A stretch of 64,000 bases of DNA from Isoetes taiwanensis (GCA_021234155.1 JAJEKV010000112.1:1205032-1269031), one strand, 5' to 3'. Shown: positions 46,191 to 57,180, numbered from the stretch's first letter. Program-made: numbers and translations. The notes: generated by a model not told the origin, from the sequence alone.

Positions 46191-48658
46191 TGTGACGAGC
46201 CTGCCGAGTTGACCCTCCAGGCAACTCGGGATCTTGTCTAACTTAAGGCTAGAGCTATGTAAATGTGAATTCAGGTGAAGAATTGAATCTTCCTTTGCAA
46301 TTAAAATCCACAGTTTATGCTCAACAGACAACACTGCTCATGCATTCAACATATTCATAAGCTTAGTATATTACAATCTCAAGATGAGCAAATAAGCATC
46401 TCAATATTTACAATGTGTTATAATATACATGCACAATAGCACTGAGCAACTCAACAGAAACTGCTAGCTCTAGAACTCAAGCACGATTCCCGGCCACATT
46501 GCCACCATCAACTTGGATGCCACCTTGCGGGTTCACTTGCACATGCATGCACTTGGGGTTAGTCCTCGTGACTAAGTGGGGATCCCGTAGCTACTATCTT
46601 TGCGTACATAGGAACACTCTGACATCTTGGATAACATACACATGAACAATTCCAAATATACAAGAGACTATGGTGCAGTGCTAGACAATGACAACAAAAG
46701 AAATATCATAAGAGTCAAGAGCAAAGAACACAAAGCCAAAGTACCAAAACAACATAACAAAGCTCCGGGACAATGGGAAGCTCAGCCAGCCTACATGCAG
46801 GCCCTGTTAGCAGAGAAATGCCCGGCCAGCTCACATTTCGAGCCCCGTTGGCGGAGTTGGTGGGGTAAACCTCGTATGCGCATACCCTTCCCAGCCCACG
46901 TCTGGCGCTGGAGGACCTCTTACCATGGAGTCACAGGAGTTGACGTACAACCTCATAGGGAAGCTACGCGTGGGGAGGCCACGCCCGGTGTCCGCGAGCA
47001 TAGATACAAAGAACACGGATGACATGAGAATGCCGGAGCTACCGGGCCACAGAACACGAAGTCCAGGCCAGGAGGTTCAAGTACATACATAATATCAAGA
47101 GCGGCGGTGGAACAATTCAAAGACCATTACATGTGTGTTCATTAGAGAATTTGCTATAAATGTGCCTAGATCACACTCTTAGCCCTTGTCGAGGTTGCCC
47201 ATACAACCTAACCATGCCGAAGTAGCTAGATCGGTGATGGAAACCCTGATGACAACTCAAATGTTGATGCAGCGTGCTCAAACCACCCCTATAAGGTTGA
47301 TGCAGTACTCACTTCACCATATTATTTAATTAAGCTTCCTTAGATATGGTTTCAAGATTTTAATATTACAAATCCACTTTCATAGCTAACTAATTTATTG
47401 AGACAAGTAATGTGGAGTCTTATAATTCTGTGCTTACAACCTTAAAATCCACAACGTCTTTTGACCACAACTGTCGGTAAGCCTTGTCCCCTGATTCCAG
47501 GCTATGCCCCATCTCCAGGAACAAGCCTATACCATTGCTCTAGATACCTTGAATTTTCTTAGATTTAAGTTTCATAATATACTAATTAGATTCAACTGTT
47601 CATGGAATACAAATGCTTATAAACTGTATCACTATTGCCATTATTACCCCAATTTAGCTCTTCAGGCTCCACTTTCCTCCATGGCTAACTCTTCTCTTAA
47701 ACCAAGGCATAACCCAATTCACCTAGCTTTCATATTTATGTATTATAATTCATTAACCAAAAGAAAGCCAAAACCCAAAATAACAAACATTCAAGAAAAT
47801 AACAACACTTTTAGAAACATGCAACACAGCAGCAACAAACGGTCGGCTGGTAGGAATCCAACAGCCCCAATCTGGATCGAATCCTCCATAATCAAGTTCG
47901 AAATTGATAACAAACCCTTTCCTGGCAGACCCACAGCGGATTCAGGGTGATTTAAGGCAGTTCTGAGCAATTCCGAGCCATTCTTTGGCCCTTCTATCAT
48001 CACCCAACAAGCATTTCCAGCTCCAAATCCAATCTAAAAACAGATGCTTCTATAATTTCGGCCCTTTAGCAGGCCAAATCGGCATGTTTCAAGTCGAATC
48101 AACATGTTTCTAGGTGCTTCCATCAAACTGGCTCTCTGGATGAGACGATTTTGCTGCAGGTGAAAACTGTTGCTGCAGGCTATGCTTTCGGAATTAGATC
48201 CATACTGGGTCAGTTCCGACCTACCTCAGGCCCTTTTGAGATAATTATTTCATCAACATAATCTCTTACTTGCACAGTGAGAAATCTTCTCAATCCACAA
48301 ATTCTTAATATGCAAACCAATTCCTGGCAGCCTATGCAACCTTCAATTGAATCCTAAAAATTAGAATTCAAACCCCACCTGGAAAGGAAGAACAATTTGA
48401 TGCCGTCTACGCAAAGCTTGCTTGCCTCCAGATAGCCTCCTCCGACTCCTCTGCAACCCAAATTCCTTCTAGAGCTCCTCTCTTGCAAAAATTCCTCACG
48501 TACCACCAAAAGCCCTCTTCTATAATTTTTCCCTTTTTATAGTTTTGCTTATGTGGCTTTGCTTATGTGGATATATGCCATGCATATATCCCAATCTATT
48601 AGATATATGCTTTATGTGCAGTACCAATGCTGCAGTCTTAGGGCCTAGGATCGTTACA
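46191..48658 (-). mobile_element. Solo gypsy LTR (2468 bp) with CATTG target duplication
   Basis: On the minus strand it runs TGTAACGATCCTAGG to GGCTCGTCACA, so it has TG...CA ends. CATTG flanks it at 46186-46190 and 48659-48663. A TATAAAAAGGG on the minus strand about 115 bp from the TGTAAC end supports this orientation. No internal region is present, so it arose by recombination between the two LTRs of a full element. A related fragment lies at 4497-5490. Open frames within it (46627-47022, 47504-47950) have no domain. Confidence 0.9.
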
Positions 48659-48690
48659 CATTGATTGTACTGGCTATGGCTGCCCTGCCA

Positions 48691-48708
48691 GGTTCGCCCA
48701 GGCGAACC
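48691..48708. repeat. GGTTCGCC/GGCGAACC hairpin, copy 2
   Basis: An 8-bp stem with a 2-base loop, in the short segment between the solo LTR and the chromovirus. It is part of the same older sequence as copy 1. Confidence 0.65.
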
Positions 48709-48736
48709 CACCGGCGGGGGCCATTATTACTGATCC

Positions 48737-50272
48737 TGTGACATTCCAGAATAATATACGGTATGAATCGTATATTATACTAACACATCACTAAATGCAA
48801 TTCGACTCGGGCGACATGTACACGGCGACAAATAAAGGAGTAGTACCTAAGTGCGACCTCGTGAACCATTATATTGCACATGTTAAGGCCACATGTGAAT
48901 ATAATATCCTTTTGCCATGTGGCAATGACCCATTGCCCAAAAGGGACCAACCCTAAATTCGTGGGGATAAAGGGACATAAACCTAAAGGGAAACCCTTTG
49001 GGTTTCCAGCCCCTATAGGTCGATTGGGCGGCATTGGGCCTTTTACCGCTGAGCAGTGGCGGAGAGGCACCGAATTCCCTAGGTTGCGGCTCGATCCAAG
49101 ACCGGCCGACCTCGAGATCGGCCCGGCATGGGCGGCTTTCGGAGGAGGTGGGGCCCGACCAAGAAGCGGGTTAGTGGTTGATCCGATAGTTAGATCGAGT
49201 TTTCAGCACTCATTCGATGGGATTAGTATCCATTCTTAGCTATAGGCGACCTCCTCTGACCCTAAGAATAGACACTAACAAAGAACCTAACCATGTATGA
49301 TTAGGTAGATTAGAATAGATGTATTCTATTATTTTCAGTTTCGTTACGATGATGTTTGACATTCTATCGCCACTCTTGTGTATTGGGAAGGGGGTAGAGA
49401 CCGGAACCCAAATAGTAGTATGATCATAGTTTTAGCCCATTAATTCCCAATTAATGCGGCACGTGCATAAGAGCCCGCCTTTGGTGTGGGTGGCGGAGCT
49501 AGACCCGGCTGATAAGGGAGGGCTTGTCGATCCTGATTGATCCCTCGGTGCATAGCGATGGTAGGGGAACACTGTGGGCTAGGCCTAATACCACGGCGCT
49601 GCGTGCGGGGGGGTATGGGCTCGACACCTCTTGGGTGATGCGTCATCTTCTAGGGGTTCAAGTCGTATCGAAGCGGTGGCTCTCTAGCCCGCTTTGTGAT
49701 TGGCATGAACCTTCGGAGGAGAGTGATCTCCCCCTGCCTCATCGGGAGGCTGGGGAGATGCAACCCGGTAGTAGCCTTTGGCTACGAACCCCAGGCTACG
49801 GTGGGAGCTCTAATACTTTTCGGTCTATACGCAAAGTATGCAGGAGAGAGGCGGATGGAGTGGACTACCCAATGACCATGTTTCTATGCCGGCCAAATCC
49901 ATTTGCCATGAATTCTGCGCATTGTTATCAGGAGACCCAAGCCGTCGGTCTTTCCCCAAGAGTCCGAGCACGGGTAGGTTTTTCCCATGTTATGTTGATG
50001 TACCGATGTGTTGTTGCAGCCTCTTTGCGTGATATGGTGGACCACCCTTCGAGGTGGGTATGTTATTGTTGATTGATGTCATGTGCTGTGTTTACGCTTC
50101 CGCAGCTAGATCGATCCCGAGGGAGACGGGATTAATGACACGTCCATTCTTCCCCGTCGGGTTCTTGCGATATTAGGTGGACGGCCTCATGTCAGCGAGC
50201 AGATGCTAGTTTGAGGGATGATCTCCAGTTTGTATACGATCTGGGCATCGTATAGGAGCTGGGGCCGTCACA
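48737..50272 (+). repeat. Chromovirus 5' LTR (1536 bp)
   Basis: Starts TGTGACATTCCAGAATAATA and ends GGGGCCGTCACA. It matches the 3' LTR throughout with scattered substitutions and indels. Open frames inside it (48874-49239, 49524-50072) are chance frames: they break at different points in the 3' LTR. Confidence 0.95.
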
Positions 50273-50273
50273 A

Positions 50274-50285
50274 TGGTATCAGAGC
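50274..50285 (+). other. Primer-binding site (initiator-Met tRNA)
   Basis: TGGTATCAGAGC one base after the LTR end; used to prime minus-strand DNA synthesis in this class of element. Confidence 0.95.
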
Positions 50286-50527
50286 TTTGATTTTGGCAGA
50301 CCAAGATCGAGCACTGACCGTAATCCTATAGGAACTAACTAATCTAGACATTCAGTCTTGGAGATAAAAGCCCAAGCACGAACCTCGAGTAGTGGATTTT
50401 TTTTTTCCCAGGAATAGAGTTAGTAATTATCTAGAATTAGGATAATTAGAGAACATATTTAAGATGAAATAGTTAGAAGAAAAGTCACCTAAGAAGTCTA
50501 CCAAATTTTAGACACTTTTGGCCGACA

Positions 50528-50593
50528 CCTCTAAGGATGCGCCAGGAGCATGTTAGGTCCAGACCTAACTGGTCTCTTGCGCATGCTTAGAGG
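50528..50593. repeat. 66-bp hairpin repeat, copy 1
   Basis: Outer arms CCTCTAAG/CTTAGAGG, inner arms GTTAGGTC/(A)GACCTAAC, with a GC-rich stretch (gcgccagg; gcgcatg) between. It is the most diverged of five copies. Confidence 0.85.
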
Positions 50594-50740
50594 GGTCACT
50601 CCATATGAACCCTAGAACTCGGCCTTAGGAGCCCCAAATTGTAAAATAAAAGATGAAATTCCACTTAAAAAGCTCTAGTTAGCTAGATTTTTATGTTAAA
50701 ACACAGAAAAACATTGAGTAAAAGTCATTTTGGAGCAACA

Positions 50741-50806
50741 CCTCTAAGGGTGCGCCAGGGCATAGTTAGGTCATGACCTAACACCCTTCTCGCGCATGCT
50801 TAGAGG
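50741..50806. repeat. 66-bp hairpin repeat, copy 2
   Basis: Same structure as copy 1, starting 213 bp after it; inner arms GTTAGGTC/GACCTAAC are perfect. Confidence 0.9.
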
Positions 50807-50957
50807 GGTCCCCTAAAAGTGGCCTCGGAATTTGATCAAAACTTACTCAAATTGTAAAAGTAATGATAGAATCTTGCTGAGAATGCTTAAATTAGTGGGA
50901 AACGCATGTTAATTTGTGTAAATTGGATAAGTTTAGAGCAAAAAAAAAGGGCCAACA

Positions 50958-51023
50958 CCTCTAAGGGTGCGCCAGGGCATAGTTAGGTCTGGACCTAACA
51001 CCCTCCTCGCGCATGCTTAGAGG
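50958..51023. repeat. 66-bp hairpin repeat, copy 3
   Basis: Starts 217 bp after copy 2. It is the last hairpin before the first internal TATA box, 110 bp downstream. Confidence 0.9.
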
Positions 51024-51133
51024 GGTTCGGGAGAAAATAGTTGAAGAAGACCCAGCTTCGATTCGGGATATGGAGGATTTCACCAACAAACCAAGGAAAT
51101 AATCAATTAGACCAAACCCTAAAAATTTAACCC

Positions 51134-51140
51134 TATAAAT
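51134..51140 (+). promoter_or_regulatory. Internal promoter 1: TATA box for the histone H3-like gene
   Basis: TATAAAT preceded by aaaccctaaaaattt, the same upstream phrase as at promoter 2. It lies 111 bp before the ATG at 51245, a normal plant TATA-to-start distance. Three hairpin repeats stand upstream. Confidence 0.65.
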
Positions 51141-51244
51141 TAGTGGACTTAGACCTCATTTCTGGGGTTTCCCACGTTGTTCTTCGAGCTTGTTCCAGTA
51201 GGCGATCTTCTGGCGCCCTGATCCAAATCGATCGCTGTCAAACC

Positions 51245-52358
51245 ATGGCTAGGACGAAGCAGACCGCTCGTAAGATTAGCCACGATGATAAGCCCAAGCG
51301 CCCAAGTCCCGCGCCACGAAAGCGAAACTCAAAGATGTCGAAGAGAAACTGAAGGCCGACATGGAGAGGCGACCTAGATACTACTGAAATCTAGAGAAGA
51401 GGCGGAAGAAGGAGGAAAAGGCAAAGAGGAAAGAAGAGAAGGCAAAGAGAAAGGAGGAGAAGGCAAGAAAGAAAGCAGAGAAAGCAGTCATGGGAGGTCA
51501 AGAAGACCAATGGCGCGAGCAAAGGGCCTAAGAGCGTGGAAGAACACGGCAGAAAGGCAAAGGGTGATGACGACCAGCCCCCGCCGAAGAAGAAGAGGAG
51601 CTCGATTGGCCGGCATCGCCATCGGTGAATGACCAAGGCGACCAACCTTCATCATCGTTTGAGGATTCGTGACGCGCGTAACTTCTTGGAGGAAGTACCG
51701 AGGAACGGAGAATCCTCGCCAAGCACAGCAGAACCGCCATCCCGAGCCGAAGAAGCCCGGGTGAAGAGGGCCAACCTCCAGCCCGTGACCCGGTAATAAT
51801 CACAAAGTTGAACTACCCCGCCTCCACCGCTTCTCGCAATGGCAAGAGGCGAGGAAGTTAGATGCGTAAAAGCAATGCGATAAAGAAGTCGAACAAAACG
51901 CTGGGGACTCATACACCTTAGGGCCGAGAGGAGATATAAGAAGGAGTTAGCAGACTACACGGCATATAAGAAGATGCACACCGAGTACAGTGCCTACTAC
52001 GAGACACACAAGGTAAAATACATTGAAGGAGGGCGGCCAATACGTGAGACATTCCAACTGAAACCTCCACCAGAGCTTCCGGATCCCCCACAGAAGTCAA
52101 TGAAAAGACACTTCCAACGGAGTTACGGATTTCTGATCCCCAGAGCTGCATTCCAGAGATTTGTCCAAAAAATTCTGTGGGAATTCGACCCCAGCAAGCG
52201 AGTAACCAACGACATGTTACTCGCTTTGCAAGAAGCAGCAGAGATGGAGGTGAAAAGACGCCGAAGACTCATTGGCATGCACACTCCACGCAAAAAGAGT
52301 CACTGTGACTCCAAAGGATATGAGACTGGCAAAATACATCAAGAGGATGGATAAATAG
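51245..52358 (+). pseudogene. Histone H3-like gene carried by the chromovirus
   Basis: The ATG at 51245 (context aaccATGGc) opens MARTKQTARKISHDDKPKRP; the first ten residues are identical to histone H3, including Lys4 and Lys9. After a frameshift comes a Lys/Glu-rich helix (about 51380-51490) and an acidic Ser-rich segment. The frame from 51974 gives FLIPRAAFQRFVQKI (H3 alpha-1), then ALQEAAE (52223-52243, identical to H3 alpha-2). After a one-base shift at a five-A run (52292-52296) it gives RVTVTPKDMRLA (loop 2 and alpha-3), ending at TAG 52356-52358. Canonical H3 is about 135 residues; here the linker makes it far longer. At least four frameshifts or stops break this copy. A polyadenylation-like aataat lies at 52414. 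It is not a cellular H3 gene: the linker is foreign and it lies between LTR and gag. Confidence 0.85.
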
Positions 52359-52510
52359 AACAGAAGCTACTTTTTGTAACTAACAAGCTTATATGTAAAG
52401 TGTGAAAATTTTGAATAATAAGGATATATAGTTGTTTAAAATGTGCATTGGAGTAAATATAGTAGCAGTTAAGGAGCAAATGGGAAATTTTGGGTAAAAA
52501 GAGACCAACA

Positions 52511-52580
52511 CCTCTAAGGGTGCGCCAGGGCATAGTCAGGTAGGTCTGGACCTAACACCCTCCTCGCGCATGCTTAGAGG
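52511..52580. repeat. Hairpin repeat, copy 4 (70 bp)
   Basis: Same structure with a 4-bp expansion (aggtaggtc) in the inner arm. It lies after the H3-like gene and upstream of the second accessory gene. Confidence 0.9.
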
Positions 52581-52736
52581 GGTCCAGCCAGCTGGACCAT
52601 TGATCAGCCACTTACCTGCTCCAAGTGCATTAAATAAGCAAACAAACTTGCATTCAGAAGAAAATAAGTATGAATTCACATCTTTAAAATTGTTTTTGGC
52701 ATCCATTGGACATAAAAAGACCAACACCTCCAAGGG

Positions 52737-52802
52737 TGTGCCAGGGCATACTTAGGTCCCAACCTAACACCCTTCTCGCGCATGCTTAGAGGGGTCCGAC
52801 TT
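52737..52802. repeat. 66-bp hairpin repeat, copy 5
   Basis: Starts 226 bp after copy 4, with one change in the outer arm (CCTCCAAG). It precedes the second internal TATA box by about 160 bp. Confidence 0.9.
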
Positions 52803-52959
52803 TCAAGGTCCATAACTTGTGCTAGACATATCCAAATCGGCCAAAATTTATTGCATTAGAACCCTAACACTGTGCTCCAAATTAACCTAGAAACATCAAA
52901 CTTCATCTCAAAATGCCAAAAGTTTTAGAAACCCTAAAAATTTTAGGGTACAAGATCCC

Positions 52960-52967
52960 TATAAATA
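52960..52967 (+). promoter_or_regulatory. Internal promoter 2: TATA box for the acidic-protein gene
   Basis: TATAAATA preceded by aaaccctaaaaatttt, homologous to the segment before promoter 1. It lies 119 bp before the ATG at 53079, and hairpin copies 4 and 5 stand upstream. The arrangement repeats that of promoter 1, suggesting a duplicated regulatory module. Confidence 0.65.
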
Positions 52968-53078
52968 CCCTCATGACCCCTAAACCACACCTATAAAGTT
53001 GCTTCTGCGCCCAAGGCGATCTTCCAGCCTCCTTAAGCGCTTCCAGTTCCGTTTGATATCGACAGCACGCTTCTCCTC

Positions 53079-54312
53079 ATGGCTACATCAACCTTCATCA
53101 GCTGGTACAACGCCTCTCCCCACATTGCTCAGGTAGATGTTAACCTAGTATTCCAACTTTTCCAGAAAGAATTTGACTTGTCGGCAACCCTGAATTCAAA
53201 CCCATTCTACCAACAAGTTCTGCAAGAATTCCAAGAGAAAGTAGCTCCTAGCTTGCAAGAAATACCCCCATGCTTAGGGTACTTTGTACCAAAGACTGTA
53301 TTGCAAACAACCCTTAGTCATATACCCAACATTGCGAAATTGCTGCAGAATAGAACCGAGCACCTACCCAACTACATGACCCCGAAAGCAAGTAGCAGTA
53401 AAGAGATTTTTCTCTTACAACACAGCCTTAGCACTATATTTATTCTATAGGACCCAAACCGTGGTAGGAGAGCCATCAATCCAGCCACTAGAGATCACAC
53501 CCTTGGACTCAGCAGCAGACGAACAACTACTGCTTGAGTACGAGCAGTCCATAGCGGAATCATCCGAAGAAAGTGAGGACTCAGAAGAGCAAAGTGAAGA
53601 TGAAATGGAAGTGGACCCAGAGGAAGAACGCCGTGAAGCAGAACAAGATGTTAGCCGTTTCGAAGCTGACAGGAGCACACCGAGGATAGCACAACCAATC
53701 GGGCTGGGAATAACAAGTCTAGCGCCGATCATAGTCGAAGGGCAGGAATATTTGTTCCTAAACGATATTAAAACCTTCGAATGCGAGGGGCCGGAGGCTA
53801 TCGCATCGGCGAACTCCTCCACCTCGGCAAAGCGGCGGACTTGGAGGATTTCATCGACCAAGAAACAGATGAATTTCCGGTGCAAGTAAGGGGAAGCGAC
53901 CACGCACACAGGACACACAATGTTGACATCGAAGCCTATAGCACTATCGGGAGGCATGATGACGGGAAGAACAACTCCCTACGAGGAGGAGGAGTTTGTG
54001 GCACTCCAAGAGCCGGATGGGAATAAGGGGAAGACAACAAGAGCACTTCAAGCAGAATCTTCTTCACAAGAACCATTACCAACGTTCCTAGGGAGAGCCA
54101 CGAACTTAACAAGTTTAGGAACGCTCTTCCACGATTATGAAGAATTAGTTCAAGTACCGGTTGATCAATATTCATCAAGGCACAGGTCTACCTCAGGAGT
54201 GCGGGGGGACTCTCGCCCCGGAGCATCACTTAAATACTATCTCCCGCTCCTAACAGACGACAGAATAATAGTATGTCATAAGCTTTTCAGCCCAAGTGAA
54301 GAAATTCCTTGA
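53079..54312 (+). pseudogene. Accessory protein with acidic region, unknown family
   Basis: Begins MATSTFISWYNASPHIAQVD. The first 110 residues are hydrophobic/Gln-rich and probably folded (LVFQLFQKEFDLSATL). After a one-base shift near 53420 the frame continues (VVGEPSIQPLEITPLD), followed by a strongly acidic block (about 53540-53640; SSEESEDSEEQSEDEMEVD). Further shifts lead to a C-terminal part ending at 54312. Acidic stretches of this kind occur in histone chaperones, and the neighbouring gene is histone H3-like, so a chaperone role is possible but unproven. It has its own TATA box and a downstream AATAAA at 54391. Confidence 0.6.
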
Positions 54313-54390
54313 GGATCACCCATCCTATCAGTAAATCAATGTAACGGGAACCATGACTATTGTATTAAGTTAATATATCGGCTATATATT

Positions 54391-54396
54391 AATAAA
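54391..54396 (+). terminator. Polyadenylation signal after the accessory gene
   Basis: AATAAA in an AT-rich stretch 79 bp after the accessory stop codon and before gag. It would end an internal transcript; how genomic transcripts pass it is unknown. Confidence 0.5.
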
Positions 54397-54474
54397 AATA
54401 TAAGATCTTTTGAATTGCATTTTAAATGTCTTTTTGATATCTTTGCCTTAACAATCATATCATTCAAACTCTTA

Positions 54475-55786
54475 ATGCAACCAACAAAAGAACTCATGAT
54501 AAATGGTGCCAATGCAATATGTGCAGCTAGAACAGCCAGGAATGTCGAAATTGAACTCCAGGCCCAAGGCGAGCAGACACCACCGGGACAATTCCAGCCT
54601 CGGAATCTGTTCAAAGAGTACTACGCACCGACACCAGAAGAAGAAATCTCGCAGATGAGGTCAGATCTGCAAGAAATAAAAGCCATGTTGGCCAGCAGGG
54701 GAAATAACAGGCAGGACCAGAACGTGCAAGCCCCAGAGGCCCGTTCTCAACACAAGGGGAAAAGAAAGAAAGAGGAGCCACAAGCAGATCTTCTAGCTCC
54801 AGCTCTTCTCGTATTGTGGCGGACTCAAGCTCGAGTCCGAGAAAGAAACGAAAGGACCGCCCGAAGGGAAGAAAGAATAAGGGTAAGTCAGCCAAGCCAA
54901 TCTGACTAGGAAGAAGGTCGACTTCGGCCTTGAGTAACGCTTTGAAAGCCCATAGAAGTTGGAACAGCCCACAAAAACAGATCGGCGATGTTGAAGCATG
55001 GCTAGATGAGATGAGTGAATATGGTACGGTATGAAGGATAAGGATAAGGGCAGAGTCACCACCGCTAACCTGAAGGGGGCAGCCCGTATTTGGTGGAGGG
55101 GCTATGCCAAAGCCCATGAGATGAGCAGAGACAAGTGCAGGTTCACAAAGTTCGCGAAGGCCTTCAAACAACACTATGTGCCCAGAGAGCACAAGTGCCA
55201 TCAGATGCAAGCCTTCCACAGGTTGCAACAGGGGAACAAATCCGTACAGAAATATGCGGAGGAGTTCATGAGGTTGAGGTTTTATGTGCCGAAACTCAAG
55301 AGCGGTGAAAGGCTATGTGGAGGGCTGAATGAGGATCTACGGAAATTAGTCGGCCCCAACCCGGCAAGACGGAGGCCAAGCAAAGGCTAATAAGCTTACA
55401 AGGAACGGGACCCCAGAATAGTGAACCAAAACAGTGGTATGACAAAGGAAAAGGGTATGGAGGCCATAGCCCAAGAGCAACCAGTCCGTCACCTGCTAAG
55501 ACGCCGTACTCGGAAAATCAATGGAAACAGCCAGAGAAAAAGCACGTCAGCTTCAAAGACAAAGGACAAGGGGGAAGCTCAAACTACTCAAAGACAGCAG
55601 TTCCTCAACTCCATTCCGAAAGAAAAACGGCAAGAATGCATAGAAAAGCAGTTGTGCTTCAGATGCTTCCAGCCGGGACATAGAACACACAACTGCCCGT
55701 TCGTGATGAATGCAGCACTTGCGGAGATGGGAGGTTGGGTGACCCCACTAGAAGAAGAGGAGGACGAAGGACGCGACTTTATCCAT
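54475..55786 (+). pseudogene. gag: Chromovirus gag
   Basis: Starts about 54475 (MQPTKELMINGANAICAART). The capsid-type retrotransposon gag domain lies at 55031-55390 (LKGAARIWWRGYAKAH, FKQHYVPREHKCHQMQAF, GNKSVQKYAEEFMRLRFYVP). The nucleocapsid zinc knuckle CFRCFQPGHRTHNC (CX2CX4HX4C) is at 55655-55696. A frameshift separates the N-terminal frame (ends 54909) from the capsid frame, and a stop lies near 55390, so this copy is broken. Confidence 0.9.
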
Positions 55787-56254
55787 GGTGAGTGTCATAT
55801 CTTTGCCGCCATAGATACAGAAAAGGCGGAGGCCCAGTACCAAGTAATATCCACAATTGGTAAGATAGCCGCAAAATCTTTTATAGTCCTCATAGACACC
55901 GGCAGTTCCCACAACTTTGCGTCACCAAGGATGGCCGAAATGCTAAAGTTGAAAACAAGTGAAGTCAAGCCCGGACCCGGTAGTGTTGGAGCAATCAGCA
56001 CATCACTTCCGGCAGAAGGGTGAATTTCAATATAGACTTACCCTCGGGCATCAACATTGAAATGGGGCGTAGATCATGAACATCGGAAAATACGACCTTA
56101 TCATAGGCATGGAATACCTCAACCGAAAAAAGCAAGAATAGATTGTGGGGAGAGAAAGGTGAAGCTCCACTACCAACGGAAAAATTATAGAGATCTCGAG
56201 GTAAGGAAGTAACACCTATAATGCAATGCATGTCGAAAGTAAGAAGTTACTTAG
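55787..56254 (+). pseudogene. Chromovirus aspartic protease
   Basis: The catalytic motif LIDTGSSHNF (Asp-Thr-Gly at 55895-55903) follows the zinc knuckle in the same frame. The frame stops at 56023; the rest of the domain is in other frames, including an IIGMEYL segment. Confidence 0.85.
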
Positions 56255-57180
56255 ATGCATGAAAAGGCAACAAGTTGCATACATCTTCAAATTAGAACTT
56301 GCCGTAAGAAGAGGCACCGGAGGATAAAGAAGATAAATCAAGAAGCAAAGTTACCCAAGCAGATAGCCAAGCTAATAAAGGAGTTCCATGACTTGTTCGC
56401 CGACGAAATCAAGGAACTTCCACCATACAGAGGAGTTGAGTGCGAAATTACACTCGAACCAGACACCAAGCCCACAAGTAAGGCACCATACAGAATGACG
56501 GCCCACGAACTATCAGAATTGAAGAAGCAATTGCAAGAGCTATTAGACCTAGGGTTCATAAGGCCTAGTGTCTCTCCGTTCGGAGCCCCCATCTTATTCG
56601 TCAAGAAGAAAGATGGAAGCTTGAGGATGTGTATTGACTACCGTCAATTAAACAAACACACCATCAAGAACAAGTATGCCTTACCAGAGCAGATGACCTG
56701 ATGGATCAGCTACAAGGTGCCAGGGTCTTCTCCAAAATAGACTTAAGGTCCGGCTATCATCAAATCAGAATCAAGGAAGAAGATGCCCACAAAACGGCGT
56801 TCTGGACAAGATATGGCCACTATGAATTCACGGTGATGCCATTCGGCTTCTCTAATGCCCCAGCAACGTTCATGAGGCTCATGAATGATATCTTTCGGGA
56901 ATTCCTTGACACATTTGTTATCGTGTTCTTCGATGACATTTTGGTGTATAGCAAGTCCCCGGAGGAGCACAGTCGGCATTTGAGAAGGGTACTTGAGAAG
57001 CTGAAGACACCCGACTTTATCTTGAAGTTGTCAAAATGTCATTTTCGCCACCGAAAGAGTAGAATACTTGGGGCATATCATATCGCCAGACGGCATCTCC
57101 ACCGATCCCGCAAAGATCCAAGCGGTGATTGAATGGTCGGGCACCAAAGAACATACACGAGGTGAGAAGCTTTTTTAGGC
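56255..57180 (+). pseudogene. Chromovirus reverse transcriptase
   Basis: Ordered motifs: [67 protein letters not shown] and [10 protein letters not shown] with the catalytic DD at about 56932-56937. One frameshift at 56700 splits it, and another near 57050 breaks the LGH..S region. Confidence 0.92.

Noticed and set aside
48874-50072. Open frames of 121 and 182 codons inside the chromovirus 5' LTR
   Set aside because: The 3' LTR carries the same DNA with the frames broken at different points and no domain; they are chance frames in GC-rich LTR sequence.
51245-51280. Possibility that the H3-like N-terminus is a chance ten-residue match
   Set aside because: The same gene, 900 bp downstream, has an H3 fold with an identical seven-residue ALQEAAE and matching alpha-1 and alpha-3 motifs in the correct order; chance is not a reasonable explanation.
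51391-51803. Minus-strand Ser/Leu/Pro-rich frames opposite the H3-like gene
   Set aside because: They are the antisense of the Lys/Glu-rich linker of the H3-like gene and have no motif.
50528-52802. Hairpin series as a CRISPR array or tRNA-like genes
   Set aside because: Copies are more than 200 bp apart in a eukaryotic retroelement, with no spacer pattern, no cas genes and no tRNA A/B boxes.
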